The notes: generated by a model from the sequence alone, not told the origin. Positions 28,856-36,528 are shown, numbered from the stretch's first letter. The stretch: DNA of 36,528 nt from an uncultured Oscillibacter sp. (GCA_900551885.1 URXS01000009.1:1-36528); one strand, 5' to 3'. Numbers and translations: made by a program.

Positions 28856-30907
28856 ATGAAACTGCGAACCCGTTGGAGCGCCCTGCTGCTGGCGCTGACC
28901 CTGGCTCTGAGCCTGACGGTCTCCGCCGCCGCGGAGGAAACCGATGCGGCAGCGGACCCCGTGGAAACCGCCATCAATGCCGCAGCTACTTACGGTGGCG
29001 CTGTCAGCATCCAGTACGCACTGTGGCAGGACGGCCAGATCACCGATACCGGTGTCAGTGGCGTCTACTCCAAGACGGAGAACCGGCTTCTGACCACCGA
29101 CATTCTCTATGGCATCGGCTCCGTCAGCAAAATCTACACCACCGTGGCGGTGATGCAGTTGGTGGAGGACGGGAAGGTATCCCTGGACGCCCCGGTCACC
29201 CGCTATCTGCCGGACTTCAAAATGGCCGACAGCCGCTACAAAAACATCACCGTGCGGATGCTGCTGAACCACTCCTCCGGCATCATGGGTACCAGCCTGT
29301 CCGGCGCCGTCCTCTTTGACGATCCGGACCCCTCCGCCACCGACAATCTGCTGGAAAGCCTGTCCACCCAGCGGCTCGTGGCCGACCCGGGCGCTTACAG
29401 CGTCTACTGCAACGACGGCTTCACCCTGGCGGAGCTGATCGTGGAGGCCGTCAGCGGCATGGACTTCATGGACTACGTGGACCGGGAAATCCTGGACCCT
29501 CTTGGCCTGGAGAGCACCTTTGCGCCCGGAGATGACTTTGACACCAGCCGCCTGGCCAAGACCTATTCCGGCACCAGCACGGAGGCTCTGCCTGTAGACT
29601 CCCTGAACGCCATCGGGGCTGGCGGCCTCTACGCCACCGCCTCCGATCTGGCGGCCTTCGGCGGCGCCCTGACCGGCAGCTCACTGCTGAAGGAGTCCTC
29701 TCTGGAGGCCATGGCCTATCCCGAGTACAGCCGCGGCATCTGGCCGGAGGACACTTTGGACTCCCTGGCCTACGGCCTGGGCTGGGACAATGTGGAGTGG
29801 TACCCCTTCTGCCAGAGTGACATCACCGCTCTGGCCAAAGGCGGCGACACCCTCCGCTACCACGCCGCGCTGGTGGTCCTGCCGGAGTACGACATAGCGG
29901 CCGCGGTGGTCAGCTCCGGCGGCGCCTCGACCTACGATCAGATGGCGGCCAGCCAGATTCTGATTGCCGCCCTGGCCCAACAGGGCGTGACCGTGGATCA
30001 GACCATCCCCACACTGCCGGAGACGGAGCCCGCGGCCCTGCCGGCGGAGCTGAAGGTTTACGCTGGATACTACGGCACCTCCTCCATCCAGTATCGAGTC
30101 GACCTTGCCGACGACGGCACCCTTACCTTGAGCTGCCCCACTTATCCCGCCACTGTTCCGACCCAGACCTTCACCTATAGCGCCGACGGCACCTTCCGGG
30201 ATGTGTCGGGCCTGGCATATCTCTCCTTTGTGGAGGAAGACAACGGTGAGGTCTATCTGTATCAGAAGGCCATGTCCCCGGTGCCGGGGCTGGGCGGCCT
30301 GCCGGTCTCCAACTACGCGGCGGTAAAGATGCCGGACAACACCGTGACGCCGGAGGTCCAGGCGGTGTGGGATGAGATTCTCACCATGAACGTCTTGCCC
30401 ATGAATGAGAAGTACGATTCGCAGATCTATCTGGCCCTGGGTGAGAATACCGCAGAGCCCTCCGAGCCGATCCCCGGCTATATGGGCCCCGACCGGATTG
30501 TGGACGCGTCCACCGCCCTCTTCGCCGTGGCGCTGCCCGGCATAGGCGGCCGGGACGGCATGGATTACATGAGAGAAGTGCGGGACGGTGTCACCTGGCT
30601 CACCGTCCAGGGGAACCTCTATATGGACGCCGCCGGCGCGCCGGACCTGTTTACCGGCTCCGGCTGGGCCTACTCCACCATCCAGGATAACGGCTACGCC
30701 CGCTGGTATCATGTAGGCAGTGCCGCCGGGAAAGCCATGACGGTCCAGGTACCGGAGAACGCCGGCTTCTGGGTCTATGACGCCGCCGGACAGGTGACAG
30801 CCTCCTCCGTTCTGGGGGACACCGGCGCCGTCACGCTGCCGGAGGGCGGTCTGGTGGTCTTTGCAGGAGATGCCGGTGCCCGGTTCCACCTGCGTTTCAC
30901 TGCCTGA
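28856..30907 (+). CDS. Secreted serine hydrolase of the beta-lactamase/DD-peptidase fold (class C-like)
   Basis: A 683-residue exported protein. Signal peptide SALLLALTLALSLTVSAAAE is cleaved near residue 26. The Beta-lactamase-family domain at about 35-390 has nucleophile and lysine in GIGSVSKIYT (S89 and K92), the YxN triad YCN (Y184, N186), and the typical LLNHSSGIMG. An HxG-type motif is not evident near residues 325-345. A beta-rich C-terminal half (about 400-680) of unknown role follows, with repeats such as AGYYGTSSIQYRVDLADDGT. Likely roles are peptide or ester hydrolysis at the cell wall; resistance activity cannot be claimed. It has a weak AAAGGAAG ribosome site and ends at a shared terminator. 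Confidence 0.88.
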   Translation: MKLRTRWSALLLALTLALSLTVSAAAEETDAAADPVETAINAAATYGGAVSIQYALWQDGQITDTGVSGVYSKTENRLLTTDILYGIGSVSKIYTTVAVMQLVEDGKVSLDAPVTRYLPDFKMADSRYKNITVRMLLNHSSGIMGTSLSGAVLFDDPDPSATDNLLESLSTQRLVADPGAYSVYCNDGFTLAELIVEAVSGMDFMDYVDREILDPLGLESTFAPGDDFDTSRLAKTYSGTSTEALPVDSLNAIGAGGLYATASDLAAFGGALTGSSLLKESSLEAMAYPEYSRGIWPEDTLDSLAYGLGWDNVEWYPFCQSDITALAKGGDTLRYHAALVVLPEYDIAAAVVSSGGASTYDQMAASQILIAALAQQGVTVDQTIPTLPETEPAALPAELKVYAGYYGTSSIQYRVDLADDGTLTLSCPTYPATVPTQTFTYSADGTFRDVSGLAYLSFVEEDNGEVYLYQKAMSPVPGLGGLPVSNYAAVKMPDNTVTPEVQAVWDEILTMNVLPMNEKYDSQIYLALGENTAEPSEPIPGYMGPDRIVDASTALFAVALPGIGGRDGMDYMREVRDGVTWLTVQGNLYMDAAGAPDLFTGSGWAYSTIQDNGYARWYHVGSAAGKAMTVQVPENAGFWVYDAAGQVTASSVLGDTGAVTLPEGGLVVFAGDAGARFHLRFTA

Positions 30908-30925
30908 ACAGCAAAGCACAGATAG

Positions 30926-30968
30926 GAAAAGAGCTTGGGAGCCATAAAGCTCTCAAGCTCTTTCTGCT
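30926..30968. terminator. Terminator between the serine hydrolase and lacI-type genes
   Basis: Stem AAAGAGCTTG-GGAGC / GCTC-TCAAGCTCTTT with a CATAAA-type loop. A and T runs on both sides serve both converging genes. Confidence 0.8.
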
Positions 30969-30998
30969 TTCTTTGCACTGTCACCCTTCCGCGGGAGC

Positions 30999-32015
30999 TC
31001 ATCGCTCCGAATGGGCCCAGGACTGGGGCTGGTTGTAGGGTTTGTAGGCGGAGGTGAGAACCTTTTCAAAGATGGGTGCATCGGGCTTTTCTACCCGCCG
31101 CAGGATCTGTTCTCCGGCAGCCTCACCCAGCTCCTCTACCGGCTGGATAATGGTGTCCATCTGGTCGGCGTACAGGGCATAGACATCGGAGTCATAGTCC
31201 ACAAAGCTGACCAGGTCAATATCTTGCGCCAGTTGAATGCCCTTCTGGTGCAGATAGATGATGGTCTCCGAAGCCATCAGGCCCTGGCAGACGATAATGG
31301 CGTCACACTTTTGCTCCAGCAGCTCCTCCAGACAGCCGGCGGCACTCTTCTCCATGGAGTCGCCGTAGCGGATCAGGTCCGGGTCCTCCGGCAAACCGCA
31401 GTCGGCCATGGCCTGCTGGTAGGCTGAGATACGCTCTGTGGTGGTGGACAGGCGGGGCAATCCACCGATGATACCGATACGGCGATCGCCCTTCCCCGCC
31501 AGACGGCAGACAGAACGGTAAATGGGCTGGAAGTTGGACACGCAGACGGAGGAATACTTCTTTACGTCAAAGGTACGGTCCACCAGCACCACCGGAAATC
31601 CGGCGGGAATCAACGTGTCGAAGCGCTGAAAATCGTCCATGGTGCTGGCGATCAGAAGGCCGTCCACCAATCCGGCGGTCAACAGGCGGATGTTGGTCTC
31701 CTCCCGGTCCATATCCTCCTTGGTGTTGGCGATCAGGAGCTGATAGCCGTGGGCGGAGAGATAATTTTCCACTGCCTCAATCATCGTGGCGAAGAATTTA
31801 TTGGCAATATCGGGCACAATAAAGCCAATGATCCGTTTCTTTCCGGTACGGAAACTGCGGGCGGAAGCGTCCGGCGTATAGCCCAGCTCCGCGATGGCCT
31901 TATAGACCTTCTCCTTGGTCTCATTGGAGACGTATCGGGTGTTGTTGATGGTGTGTGACACAGTGGCAGTGGAGACACCCGCCAGCTTGGCCACATCAGA
32001 AATGGTAACTTTCAT
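30999..32015 (-). CDS. LacI-family transcriptional regulator
   Basis: A 338-residue LacI/GalR regulator. The helix-turn-helix is at residues 4-23 (TISDVAKLAGVSTATVSHTI) with hinge YTPDASARSFRTGKK. The periplasmic-binding-like domain starts IIGFIVPDIANKFFATMIEA and ends near VSFVDYDSDVYALYADQMDT. The sugar or phosphosugar effector is unknown. It is divergent from gap. CTTTGCGCAAAG (32029-32040) lies in its own leader, and a related 24-base palindrome lies in the gap leader, so it probably autoregulates and controls gap. Its promoter is TTGACG-17-TATACT at 32074-32102. Confidence 0.92.
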   Translation of the reverse strand: MKVTISDVAKLAGVSTATVSHTINNTRYVSNETKEKVYKAIAELGYTPDASARSFRTGKKRIIGFIVPDIANKFFATMIEAVENYLSAHGYQLLIANTKEDMDREETNIRLLTAGLVDGLLIASTMDDFQRFDTLIPAGFPVVLVDRTFDVKKYSSVCVSNFQPIYRSVCRLAGKGDRRIGIIGGLPRLSTTTERISAYQQAMADCGLPEDPDLIRYGDSMEKSAAGCLEELLEQKCDAIIVCQGLMASETIIYLHQKGIQLAQDIDLVSFVDYDSDVYALYADQMDTIIQPVEELGEAAGEQILRRVEKPDAPIFEKVLTSAYKPYNQPQSWAHSER

Positions 32016-32028
32016 GGTCCTCTTCCCT

Positions 32029-32060
32029 CTTTGCGCAAAGGAGTTTTGCCTTGCGTAAAC
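32029..32060. promoter_or_regulatory. LacI-type operators in the regulator's own leader
   Basis: CTTTGCGCAAAG (32029-32040) is a perfect 12-base palindrome. TTGCGTAA (32051-32058) is a near match. Both lie between the regulator's promoter and its ATG. Confidence 0.7.
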
Positions 32061-32073
32061 AATTAGCTACTCC

Positions 32074-32102
32074 AGTATAGGACAGCTTGGCACTGCCGTC
32101 AA
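32074..32102 (-). promoter_or_regulatory. Promoter of the LacI-family gene
   Basis: Reverse strand TTGACG, 17-base spacer, TATACT, about 60 bases before the ATG. Confidence 0.8.
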
Positions 32103-32201
32103 GGCCTTTTTCTGTGCTGGTTCTGGTTTTTTTTTCGTTTTCCGTGGTTTTCCTATAAAATATTCACAACTAACCGGAAAAAATGTTATCTGAAATGACG
32201 A

Positions 32202-32273
32202 TTGTCAAATATCAAACAGTATGCTAGTATACTGATATAAACGATTACATGAAACGTTTGCGCAATCGTTTCA
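32202..32273 (+). promoter_or_regulatory. gap promoter with a LacI-type operator at the start site
   Basis: TTGTCA-17-TAGTAT (32202-32230) is a good sigma-A promoter. About 12 bases past the expected start lies a 24-base palindrome (32250-32273). Outer arms TGAAACG / CGTTTCA and core TTGCGCAA share one centre, with a single mismatched pair. A bound LacI-type repressor would block the start. Confidence 0.8.
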
Positions 32274-32325
32274 AGTGGGGCGCCGAGGGGGGCGTTCCCG
32301 TATTTGTGAAAGGAGTCTTTCCAGT

Positions 32326-33339
32326 ATGAACACCAAAATCGGCATCAATGGTTTCGGCCGCATCGGTCGCCTGGTCTTCCGCGCCGCTCTGAATCGGGAC
32401 GATGTGGAGGTTGTCGGCCTGAACGATCCCTTCATGAACCCCGAGTACATGGCTTATATGCTCAAGTACGACAGTGTCCATGGCAAGTTCCCCGGCGAGG
32501 TTTCCTCTCAGGATGGCGCTCTGATCGTCAACGGTAAGAAATATCCTGTTTTCACCGCCATGGAAGTCAAGGACATTCCTTGGGCCTCCGTGGGTGCTGA
32601 GTATATCTGCGAGTGCACCGGCAAGCACCTGACCAAGGACCTGTGCCAGGGCCACATCGACGCCGGCGCCAAGCACGTGATCATGGGCGCTCCCTCCAAG
32701 GACGACACCCCGATGTTCGTCATGGGCGTCAACAACACCAAGTACACCTCTGACATGACCTTCGTGTCCAACGCCTCCTGCACCACCAACTGCCTGGCCC
32801 CCATCGCCAAGGTCCTCAATGAGAACTTCGGCATCGTGGAAGGCCTGATGACCACTGTGCACTCCGTCACTCCCACCCAGAAGCTGCTGGATGGCGCTTC
32901 CCTGAAGGATTGGCGCGGTGGCCGCGCCGCTACCGGCAACATCATCCCCTCCTCCACCGGCGCTGCCAAGGCCGTGGGCAAAGTCATTCCCGAGTTGAAT
33001 GGTAAGCTGACCGGCATGAGCATGCGTGTCCCCACTCTGGACGTGTCCGTGGTGGACCTGACCGCCAAGCTGGAGAAGCCCGCCACCTATGAGCAGATCT
33101 GCGAGGCCATGAAGGCCGCTTCCGAGGGCGAGCTGAAGGGCGTTCTGGGTTACACCGACGAGGACGTGGTGTCCTCCGACTTCCTGGGTGATCCCCGTAC
33201 CTCCATTTTCGATGCCAAGGCCGGCATTGCTCTGACCGACACCTTCGTGAAGGTCGTCTCCTGGTACGACAACGAGTGCGGCTATTCCAACAAGATGGTG
33301 GACCTGATCCGCTATATGTCCTCCGTGGACCACAAGTAA
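32326..33339 (+). CDS. gap: Glyceraldehyde-3-phosphate dehydrogenase, type I
   Basis: A 337-residue NAD-dependent enzyme of glycolysis and gluconeogenesis, oxidising glyceraldehyde 3-phosphate to 1,3-bisphosphoglycerate in the cytoplasm. The NAD fold starts TKIGINGFGRIGRLVFRAAL. The active-site cysteine is C152 in SNASCTTNCLAPIAK. The remaining family segments are present (PTQKLLDGASLKDWRGGRAA, then SSTGAAKAVGKVIPELNGKL, and WYDNECGYSNKMVDL). The ATG at 32326 follows AAAGGAG; a longer in-frame reading to 32275 lies within the operator region and is not used. It is controlled by the upstream operator and ends at a strong terminator, so it is monocistronic. Codon bias is strong, as for highly expressed genes. 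Confidence 0.97.
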   Translation: MNTKIGINGFGRIGRLVFRAALNRDDVEVVGLNDPFMNPEYMAYMLKYDSVHGKFPGEVSSQDGALIVNGKKYPVFTAMEVKDIPWASVGAEYICECTGKHLTKDLCQGHIDAGAKHVIMGAPSKDDTPMFVMGVNNTKYTSDMTFVSNASCTTNCLAPIAKVLNENFGIVEGLMTTVHSVTPTQKLLDGASLKDWRGGRAATGNIIPSSTGAAKAVGKVIPELNGKLTGMSMRVPTLDVSVVDLTAKLEKPATYEQICEAMKAASEGELKGVLGYTDEDVVSSDFLGDPRTSIFDAKAGIALTDTFVKVVSWYDNECGYSNKMVDLIRYMSSVDHK

Positions 33340-33361
33340 TCCAATTCCTGTTGTATTGTAC

Positions 33362-33410
33362 AGTGCAGCGGCAGCCTGGACCGATCGGTCCAGGCTGCTG
33401 CATTTTTACC
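33362..33410 (+). terminator. Terminator of gap
   Basis: Long stem GCAGCCTGGACC / GGTCCAGGCTGC, with outer TGC pairing, followed by ATTTTTA. Confidence 0.9.
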
Positions 33411-33466
33411 TCTTTTTATGCAGAGTACAGAAAGCCCACCGAAGAAATCCGGCGGGCTTGTGTAAT

Positions 33467-34075
33467 TCAGGAGTTCTCCTCTTTCTCCGGCTCCGTTCCG
33501 TCAGCGGAGAAGCCGCAGTGGGTGCAGGAGAAATATAGAAATGAAAAGATATTGGCCTGTTTGGCCACCCAGGCACCGCACCGGGGACAGTGCATGGTCC
33601 ACAGAGCCGCCAGCGACGGGATCAGAAACGCCGCTCCAACTACCAACACCGCAGGGGACCCTCCCAGCAGCGGCGCCGACAGCAGTGCCAGAATACCCAG
33701 TGCCAGACCCAGCAGGATCAGACGCACCTTCCGCCGGAAAGCGGCGGGAGAGGCAGCTTTCCGGGGGCCGGTCCGCAGTTCTCCGCCGCCGTGGGCCATG
33801 GAGGTATGGCAGTGGGGGCAGGTATAGTTCCACAACAGCAGGCCACTGCGCAGGTTCACCCGGGCGCCGCAGAAAGGGCAGTGGGCCAGTGTCAACGGTA
33901 AACACAGCCCTGCCAGCATCATCACGACCCCGGTGATGATTACCGAGAAGGGCAGATGCAGCAGCCCCTTGTAGCCACAGTAAACGGGCACCACACCCAC
34001 GATCACCAGTACCGGCGACAGAATTACCCGCAGCCGGAAAAACCGTGCCTTGTGTTTCCGCGTGTCAGCCTCCAT
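33467..34075 (-). CDS. Membrane protein with two zinc-ribbon-like cysteine pairs, unknown function
   Basis: A 202-residue protein with a repeated layout: two membrane helices, then two CxxC pairs, twice. The first half has VILSPVLVIVGVVPVYCGYK and VIITGVVMMLAGLCLPLTLA, then CPFC and CPHC. The second half has ILLGLALGILALLSAPLLGG and AVLVVGAAFLIPSLAALWTM, then CPRC and CTHC. Each half could bind one zinc on the cytoplasmic side, and the protein looks like an internal duplication. It starts at ATG 34075. No ribosome site of consensus quality is seen. I do not recognise the family. Confidence 0.68.
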   Translation of the reverse strand: MEADTRKHKARFFRLRVILSPVLVIVGVVPVYCGYKGLLHLPFSVIITGVVMMLAGLCLPLTLAHCPFCGARVNLRSGLLLWNYTCPHCHTSMAHGGGELRTGPRKAASPAAFRRKVRLILLGLALGILALLSAPLLGGSPAVLVVGAAFLIPSLAALWTMHCPRCGAWVAKQANIFSFLYFSCTHCGFSADGTEPEKEENS

Positions 34076-34179
34076 GGGGTCGCCGCCCTCTCTTTTTTAC
34101 TAAAAAATACACCTCCTGCGGACCCCCTGTCAAGGAGAAGGCCTCTGGATGTGTTCTATCATCCCATATACATAACACA

Positions 34180-34545
34180 ACCCCCCGCTCGCTCCAACGA
34201 CGAACGGGGGGTCTACTCCTGGATCGGATTTTCCAATACTTCTTACCTCTTGCTTTCTTCGGTTACCGTTCGGATGCTGGGGAAACTTGCTGGGGTAAAC
34301 GGGAAACTCGGGTTTGCCAATCCATAAAACATCAGGTACACGCAGACGTCTGCTCTGGTTCTTACCAAAACGCTTGTTCTCGTGTTGCTCATCAGAGTGA
34401 GGTGTGTTTCGTCTTTGGGTCTTCCGGAGTTCGCTGTTGTTTTGCTAAATCTTGAGGAATTCCTCTGTTCCGAACGGCGCTGGGATTCAGGATATTCTTG
34501 GGACCTCTGAGCTAACTAGCCCATTGGACTCACTCCTTTCCTGTG
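34180..34545 (-). ncRNA. Orphan transcription unit: non-coding RNA or amber-interrupted small gene
   Basis: A strong promoter TTGACA-17-TACATT (34551-34579) reads leftward. A hairpin ACCCCCCG / CGGGGGGT at 34180-34212 could end the transcript, giving about 365 bases. Inside are the perfect 12-base palindromes GAGGAATTCCTC and GCAGACGTCTGC. After AAAGGAGTG there is ATG 34524, GGC, then TAG, and the same frame stays open for 90 more codons to TAA at 34243. Its codon use (many AGA and ACA) is unlike the neighbours. I favour a structured RNA, but no known family is recognised. Confidence 0.45.
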
Positions 34546-34550
34546 TCTAT

Positions 34551-34579
34551 AATGTACAATACTTTTTCGATTTTGTCAA
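34551..34579 (-). promoter_or_regulatory. Promoter of the orphan transcription unit
   Basis: Consensus TTGACA with TACATT 17 bases away on the reverse strand, about 27 bases before an AAAGGAGTG ribosome-like site. Confidence 0.7.
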
Positions 34580-34659
34580 TGCCTCTTGTGAGATTTTACA
34601 ATTTTCACAAAGAAGCGGCCTTGGGAAAAGCAAACCGCACAAATCTGTGGGGCAAGCAT

Positions 34660-35337
34660 TCATACCTCCTCCCCTACCTCCCGCAGCAGATGGAAATGGT
34701 TCTTGTGAAAGGTCAGCACACCCTCCCGGCGCAGCTTTCCCAGCACAGCGGACAGAGCACTGCGGTCCACCGCCAGATAATCCGCCAACTGTTGGCGGTC
34801 CAGAGGAATATCAAAGTCCGAACTGCCAGCCCGCAGGGCCTGGGCGGAGAGGAAGCTGAGCAGCTTATCCCGGGTGGTGCGGCGGGCCATATGCCCCATT
34901 TTCCGGGTCAGAGCCAGATTCCGCCCCGCCAGCAGGGCCAGCAGGTTCCGGGACAGTTGCGCATGGGCCGCGCAGCCCCGCCCACAACCGGCCACCGCCC
35001 GACCGGCATCCAGAAATAATACCTCCGTATCCGCCGCCGCTAAGGCGGAGACCTCCAGCGGCTCGGTACTCAAACAGGCATAGGACTCAGCAAATACCTC
35101 CCCGGGCTCCGCCAGGCCCACGATGGTCCGGTTCCCCCAGAAATCTTCCTTGACCACATGTACAGCTCCGGACAGCACCAGCCCCAGCCGCTCCACCCGG
35201 TCCCCCCGCCGTAGGATCAGCTCCCCTCGCCGGTAGCGGCGGCGGAGCGCCCCCATGCAAGTCAGCAGCTCGCCCAGGTCCTCCGCCGAAATCTGCCGGA
35301 ACAGGGGCGCTGCCGACATTGCCGGTGTAATTTCCAT
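34660..35337 (-). CDS. Crp/Fnr-family transcriptional regulator (second copy type)
   Basis: A 225-residue regulator. The effector-binding beta roll covers residues about 20-120 (RRGELILRRGDRVERLGLVL, EPGEVFAESYACL). The dimer helix follows. The winged helix near 165-210 reads IPLDRQQLADYLAVDRSALS and then AVLGKLRREGVLTFHKNHFH. Cysteines in YACLSTEP and CGRGCAAH may bind a metal or cluster. The ATG at 35337 has AGGAGG nine bases before it; the ATG at 35367 does not. It is divergent from two iron-sulfur protein genes, and in anaerobes such regulators commonly control the adjoining redox genes. It is only distantly similar to the regulator at 26440. Confidence 0.9.
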   Translation of the reverse strand: MEITPAMSAAPLFRQISAEDLGELLTCMGALRRRYRRGELILRRGDRVERLGLVLSGAVHVVKEDFWGNRTIVGLAEPGEVFAESYACLSTEPLEVSALAAADTEVLFLDAGRAVAGCGRGCAAHAQLSRNLLALLAGRNLALTRKMGHMARRTTRDKLLSFLSAQALRAGSSDFDIPLDRQQLADYLAVDRSALSAVLGKLRREGVLTFHKNHFHLLREVGEEV

Positions 35338-35448
35338 GTGGTCTCCTCCTTTTTGTTGGAAATACAACAGACTATTTTCTCATATTGTAAGATACTGTAC
35401 CCAGAAAAACAAGAGAAAACCTGTTTGAAATGAAAAAAAGGAGACACA

Positions 35449-36264
35449 ATGATGTTACGCAGGATCATTGAAATCGATCAGGAAAAATGCAACGGCTGCG
35501 GCGCCTGTGCCGTGGCCTGTCACGAAGGCGCCATCGGCATGGTGGACGGCAAGGCCCGGCTGCTGCGGGACGACTACTGCGACGGCCTGGGCGACTGCCT
35601 GCCCACCTGCCCCACCGGAGCCATCACCTTTGTGGAGCGGGAGGCTGCCCCTTATGACGAAGCCGCGGTCCAGGCCAAAAAGGCCGCCGGGGATACGCTG
35701 CCCTGCGGCTGTCCCGGCTCTATGACCCAGACACTCCGGCCCGCCCATGGTGAACCGGCGCCCCAGCATTCTCCCGTTCCCCACGGCAGGGAGGGATCCG
35801 CACCCAGGCCGGTATCTCACGGAGGTGGCTGCCCCGGCTCTATGGCCCAGGCCCTGGCGCACGAAGCACCGGCACCGCTGGAGGAAGCAGGCCCAGCTCT
35901 CTCCTGTCTGAGCCAGTGGCCGGTACAGATCAAGCTGGTGCCGGTGGAGGCTCCTTTCTTCCAGGGAGCGAAGCTGCTGATCGCCGCAGATTGCACCGCT
36001 TATGCCCGGGCAGACTTCCACCGCCGCTTCATGGACCGGCGGATCACCCTGATCGGCTGCCCCAAGCTGGACGAGGGGGACTACGCGGAAAAGCTCACGG
36101 AGATCATCCGCCGCAACGACATCCGGGAGGTCACCGTGGTACGGATGGATGTGCCCTGCTGCGGCGGCATCCAGCGGGCCGTGGAAACGGCTCTGCGCAA
36201 CAGCGGGAAGTTCATTCCCTGGCAAGTGGTAACACTGGGCCGGGATGGAAATATTCTGGATTAA
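35449..36264 (+). CDS. 4Fe-4S protein with repeated CPGSM motif
   Basis: A 271-residue protein. The N-terminal domain has CNGCGACAVACHEGA and CLPTCPTGAI, fitting two [4Fe-4S] clusters. Cysteine motifs CGCPGSMTQTL and GGCPGSMAQAL follow near residues 84-140, a near-identical pair 120 bases apart. The C-terminal domain of about 95 residues contains LIGCPKLDEGDYAEKLTEII and the cluster-type motif DVPCCGGIQRAVETAL. The overall pattern is that of the iron-sulfur protein usually paired with a divergent Crp/Fnr regulator in anaerobes; it probably handles electrons or senses redox. AGGAG precedes ATG 35449. A ferredoxin gene follows 13 bases downstream. Confidence 0.85.
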   Translation: MMLRRIIEIDQEKCNGCGACAVACHEGAIGMVDGKARLLRDDYCDGLGDCLPTCPTGAITFVEREAAPYDEAAVQAKKAAGDTLPCGCPGSMTQTLRPAHGEPAPQHSPVPHGREGSAPRPVSHGGGCPGSMAQALAHEAPAPLEEAGPALSCLSQWPVQIKLVPVEAPFFQGAKLLIAADCTAYARADFHRRFMDRRITLIGCPKLDEGDYAEKLTEIIRRNDIREVTVVRMDVPCCGGIQRAVETALRNSGKFIPWQVVTLGRDGNILD

Positions 36265-36277
36265 AGGAGACTTGACT

Positions 36278-36460
36278 ATGAACGCGATTGTCAGCGACGC
36301 CTGCATTGGCTGCGGCCTGTGCGCCGGGACCTGCCCGGACGTATTCCATATGGGAGACGACGGTCTGGCTCATGGCAGCGGTGTGCCTGCCGGCCAGGAG
36401 GATCTGGCTCAGGAGGCGCGGGACAACTGCCCCGTATCCGCCATCACCATCGAGGAATAA
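36278..36460 (+). CDS. Small single-cluster ferredoxin
   Basis: A 60-residue ferredoxin beginning MNAIVSDACIGCGLCAGTCP, with a second cysteine in DNCPVSAITIEE. This gives one [4Fe-4S] cluster, as in the Thermotoga-type ferredoxins, not two. The start is ATG 36278 with AAAGGAG eight bases before; a reading from 36245 overlaps the previous gene. It is cotranscribed with the preceding iron-sulfur protein and probably serves as its electron partner. Confidence 0.93.
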   Translation: MNAIVSDACIGCGLCAGTCPDVFHMGDDGLAHGSGVPAGQEDLAQEARDNCPVSAITIEE

Positions 36461-36465
36461 GCAGA

Positions 36466-36505
36466 CGGAGGCCCGCGCCGAAAGGCGCGGGCCTCTTGCT
36501 GTTTT
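36466..36505 (+). terminator. Terminator of the iron-sulfur operon
   Basis: Stem GAGGCCCGCGCC / GGCGCGGGCCTC around GAAA, then TTGCTGTTTT, eight bases past the ferredoxin stop. Confidence 0.88.
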
Positions 36506-36528
36506 CCGGGCAGTTCCGTCGGTCAGTC

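Noticed and set aside
28856..30907. Calling the serine hydrolase an antibiotic-resistance beta-lactamase
   Set aside because: The fold is shared by peptidases and esterases, the product is twice the usual size, and no HxG/KTG motif was identified with confidence.
34045..34455. Plus-strand open frame of 136 codons
   Set aside because: Crosses the hairpin at 34180-34212, has no ribosome site or domain, and its amino-acid make-up looks random.
1..36528. CRISPR arrays and rRNA genes
   Set aside because: No regularly spaced direct repeats with unique spacers and no rRNA sequence were found; the short dispersed repeats in the element are irregular in spacing.

Overview
The window looks like chromosome from a GC-rich, anaerobic, spore-forming Firmicute, probably of the Oscillospiraceae (Flavonifractor or Lawsonibacter type). 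That placement is an inference. It rests on sporulation genes (yqfC, yqfD, ylbJ), a reverse rubrerythrin, several ferredoxin-like proteins, Crp/Fnr regulators and GC-rich codon use with strong AGGAGG-type ribosome sites. No species-level claim is made.

Layout. Positions 1-4434 hold a sporulation and RNA-maturation block: yqfC-yqfD-phoH-ybeY and a partial membrane protein on the minus strand, with ylbJ on the plus strand. Positions 4532-6942 are a minus-strand operon of a metallo-beta-lactamase-fold hydrolase, deoC and a phosphoribosyltransferase-like protein. Next come a secreted trypsin-like protease (7070-8350), a HAD phosphatase and a DUF1275 membrane protein.

Positions about 10503-22408 are an integrated mobile element of about 11.9 kb with lower GC, inserted in a rubrerythrin gene. 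Left of the element lies the displaced 3' part of the host gene (10242-10515). On the right is a full-length rubrerythrin (22141-22707) whose 3' part appears to be supplied by the element, so insertion repairs its own target. The element encodes a tyrosine integrase beside its left end, a WYL regulator, a second short tyrosine recombinase, a SprT-like metalloprotease, two small XRE-type proteins, an archaeo-eukaryotic-type primase (prim-pol), a lipoprotein and three small proteins, two of them paralogous. No relaxase, coupling ATPase, VirB4, capsid or terminase gene is visible. It therefore looks like a non-autonomous integrative element or satellite with its own replication primase. Unusual features are in-frame amber codons near the start of two genes, a primase leader RNA with crossing complementary segments that cover the ribosome site, and dispersed short repeats.

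Right of the element are a DUF4177 gene, an EF-G-like GTPase, and a redox cluster (ferredoxin, 4Fe-4S membrane protein, Crp/Fnr regulator) with shared Fnr-like boxes. Then follow tRNA-Leu(UAG) and a decayed tRNA copy, a pyridoxal kinase, a secreted serine hydrolase of the beta-lactamase fold, and a LacI regulator divergent from gap (GAPDH) with matching palindromic operators. After these come a zinc-ribbon membrane protein, an orphan transcription unit of unknown function, and a second Crp/Fnr regulator divergent from two iron-sulfur protein genes that run to the end of the window.
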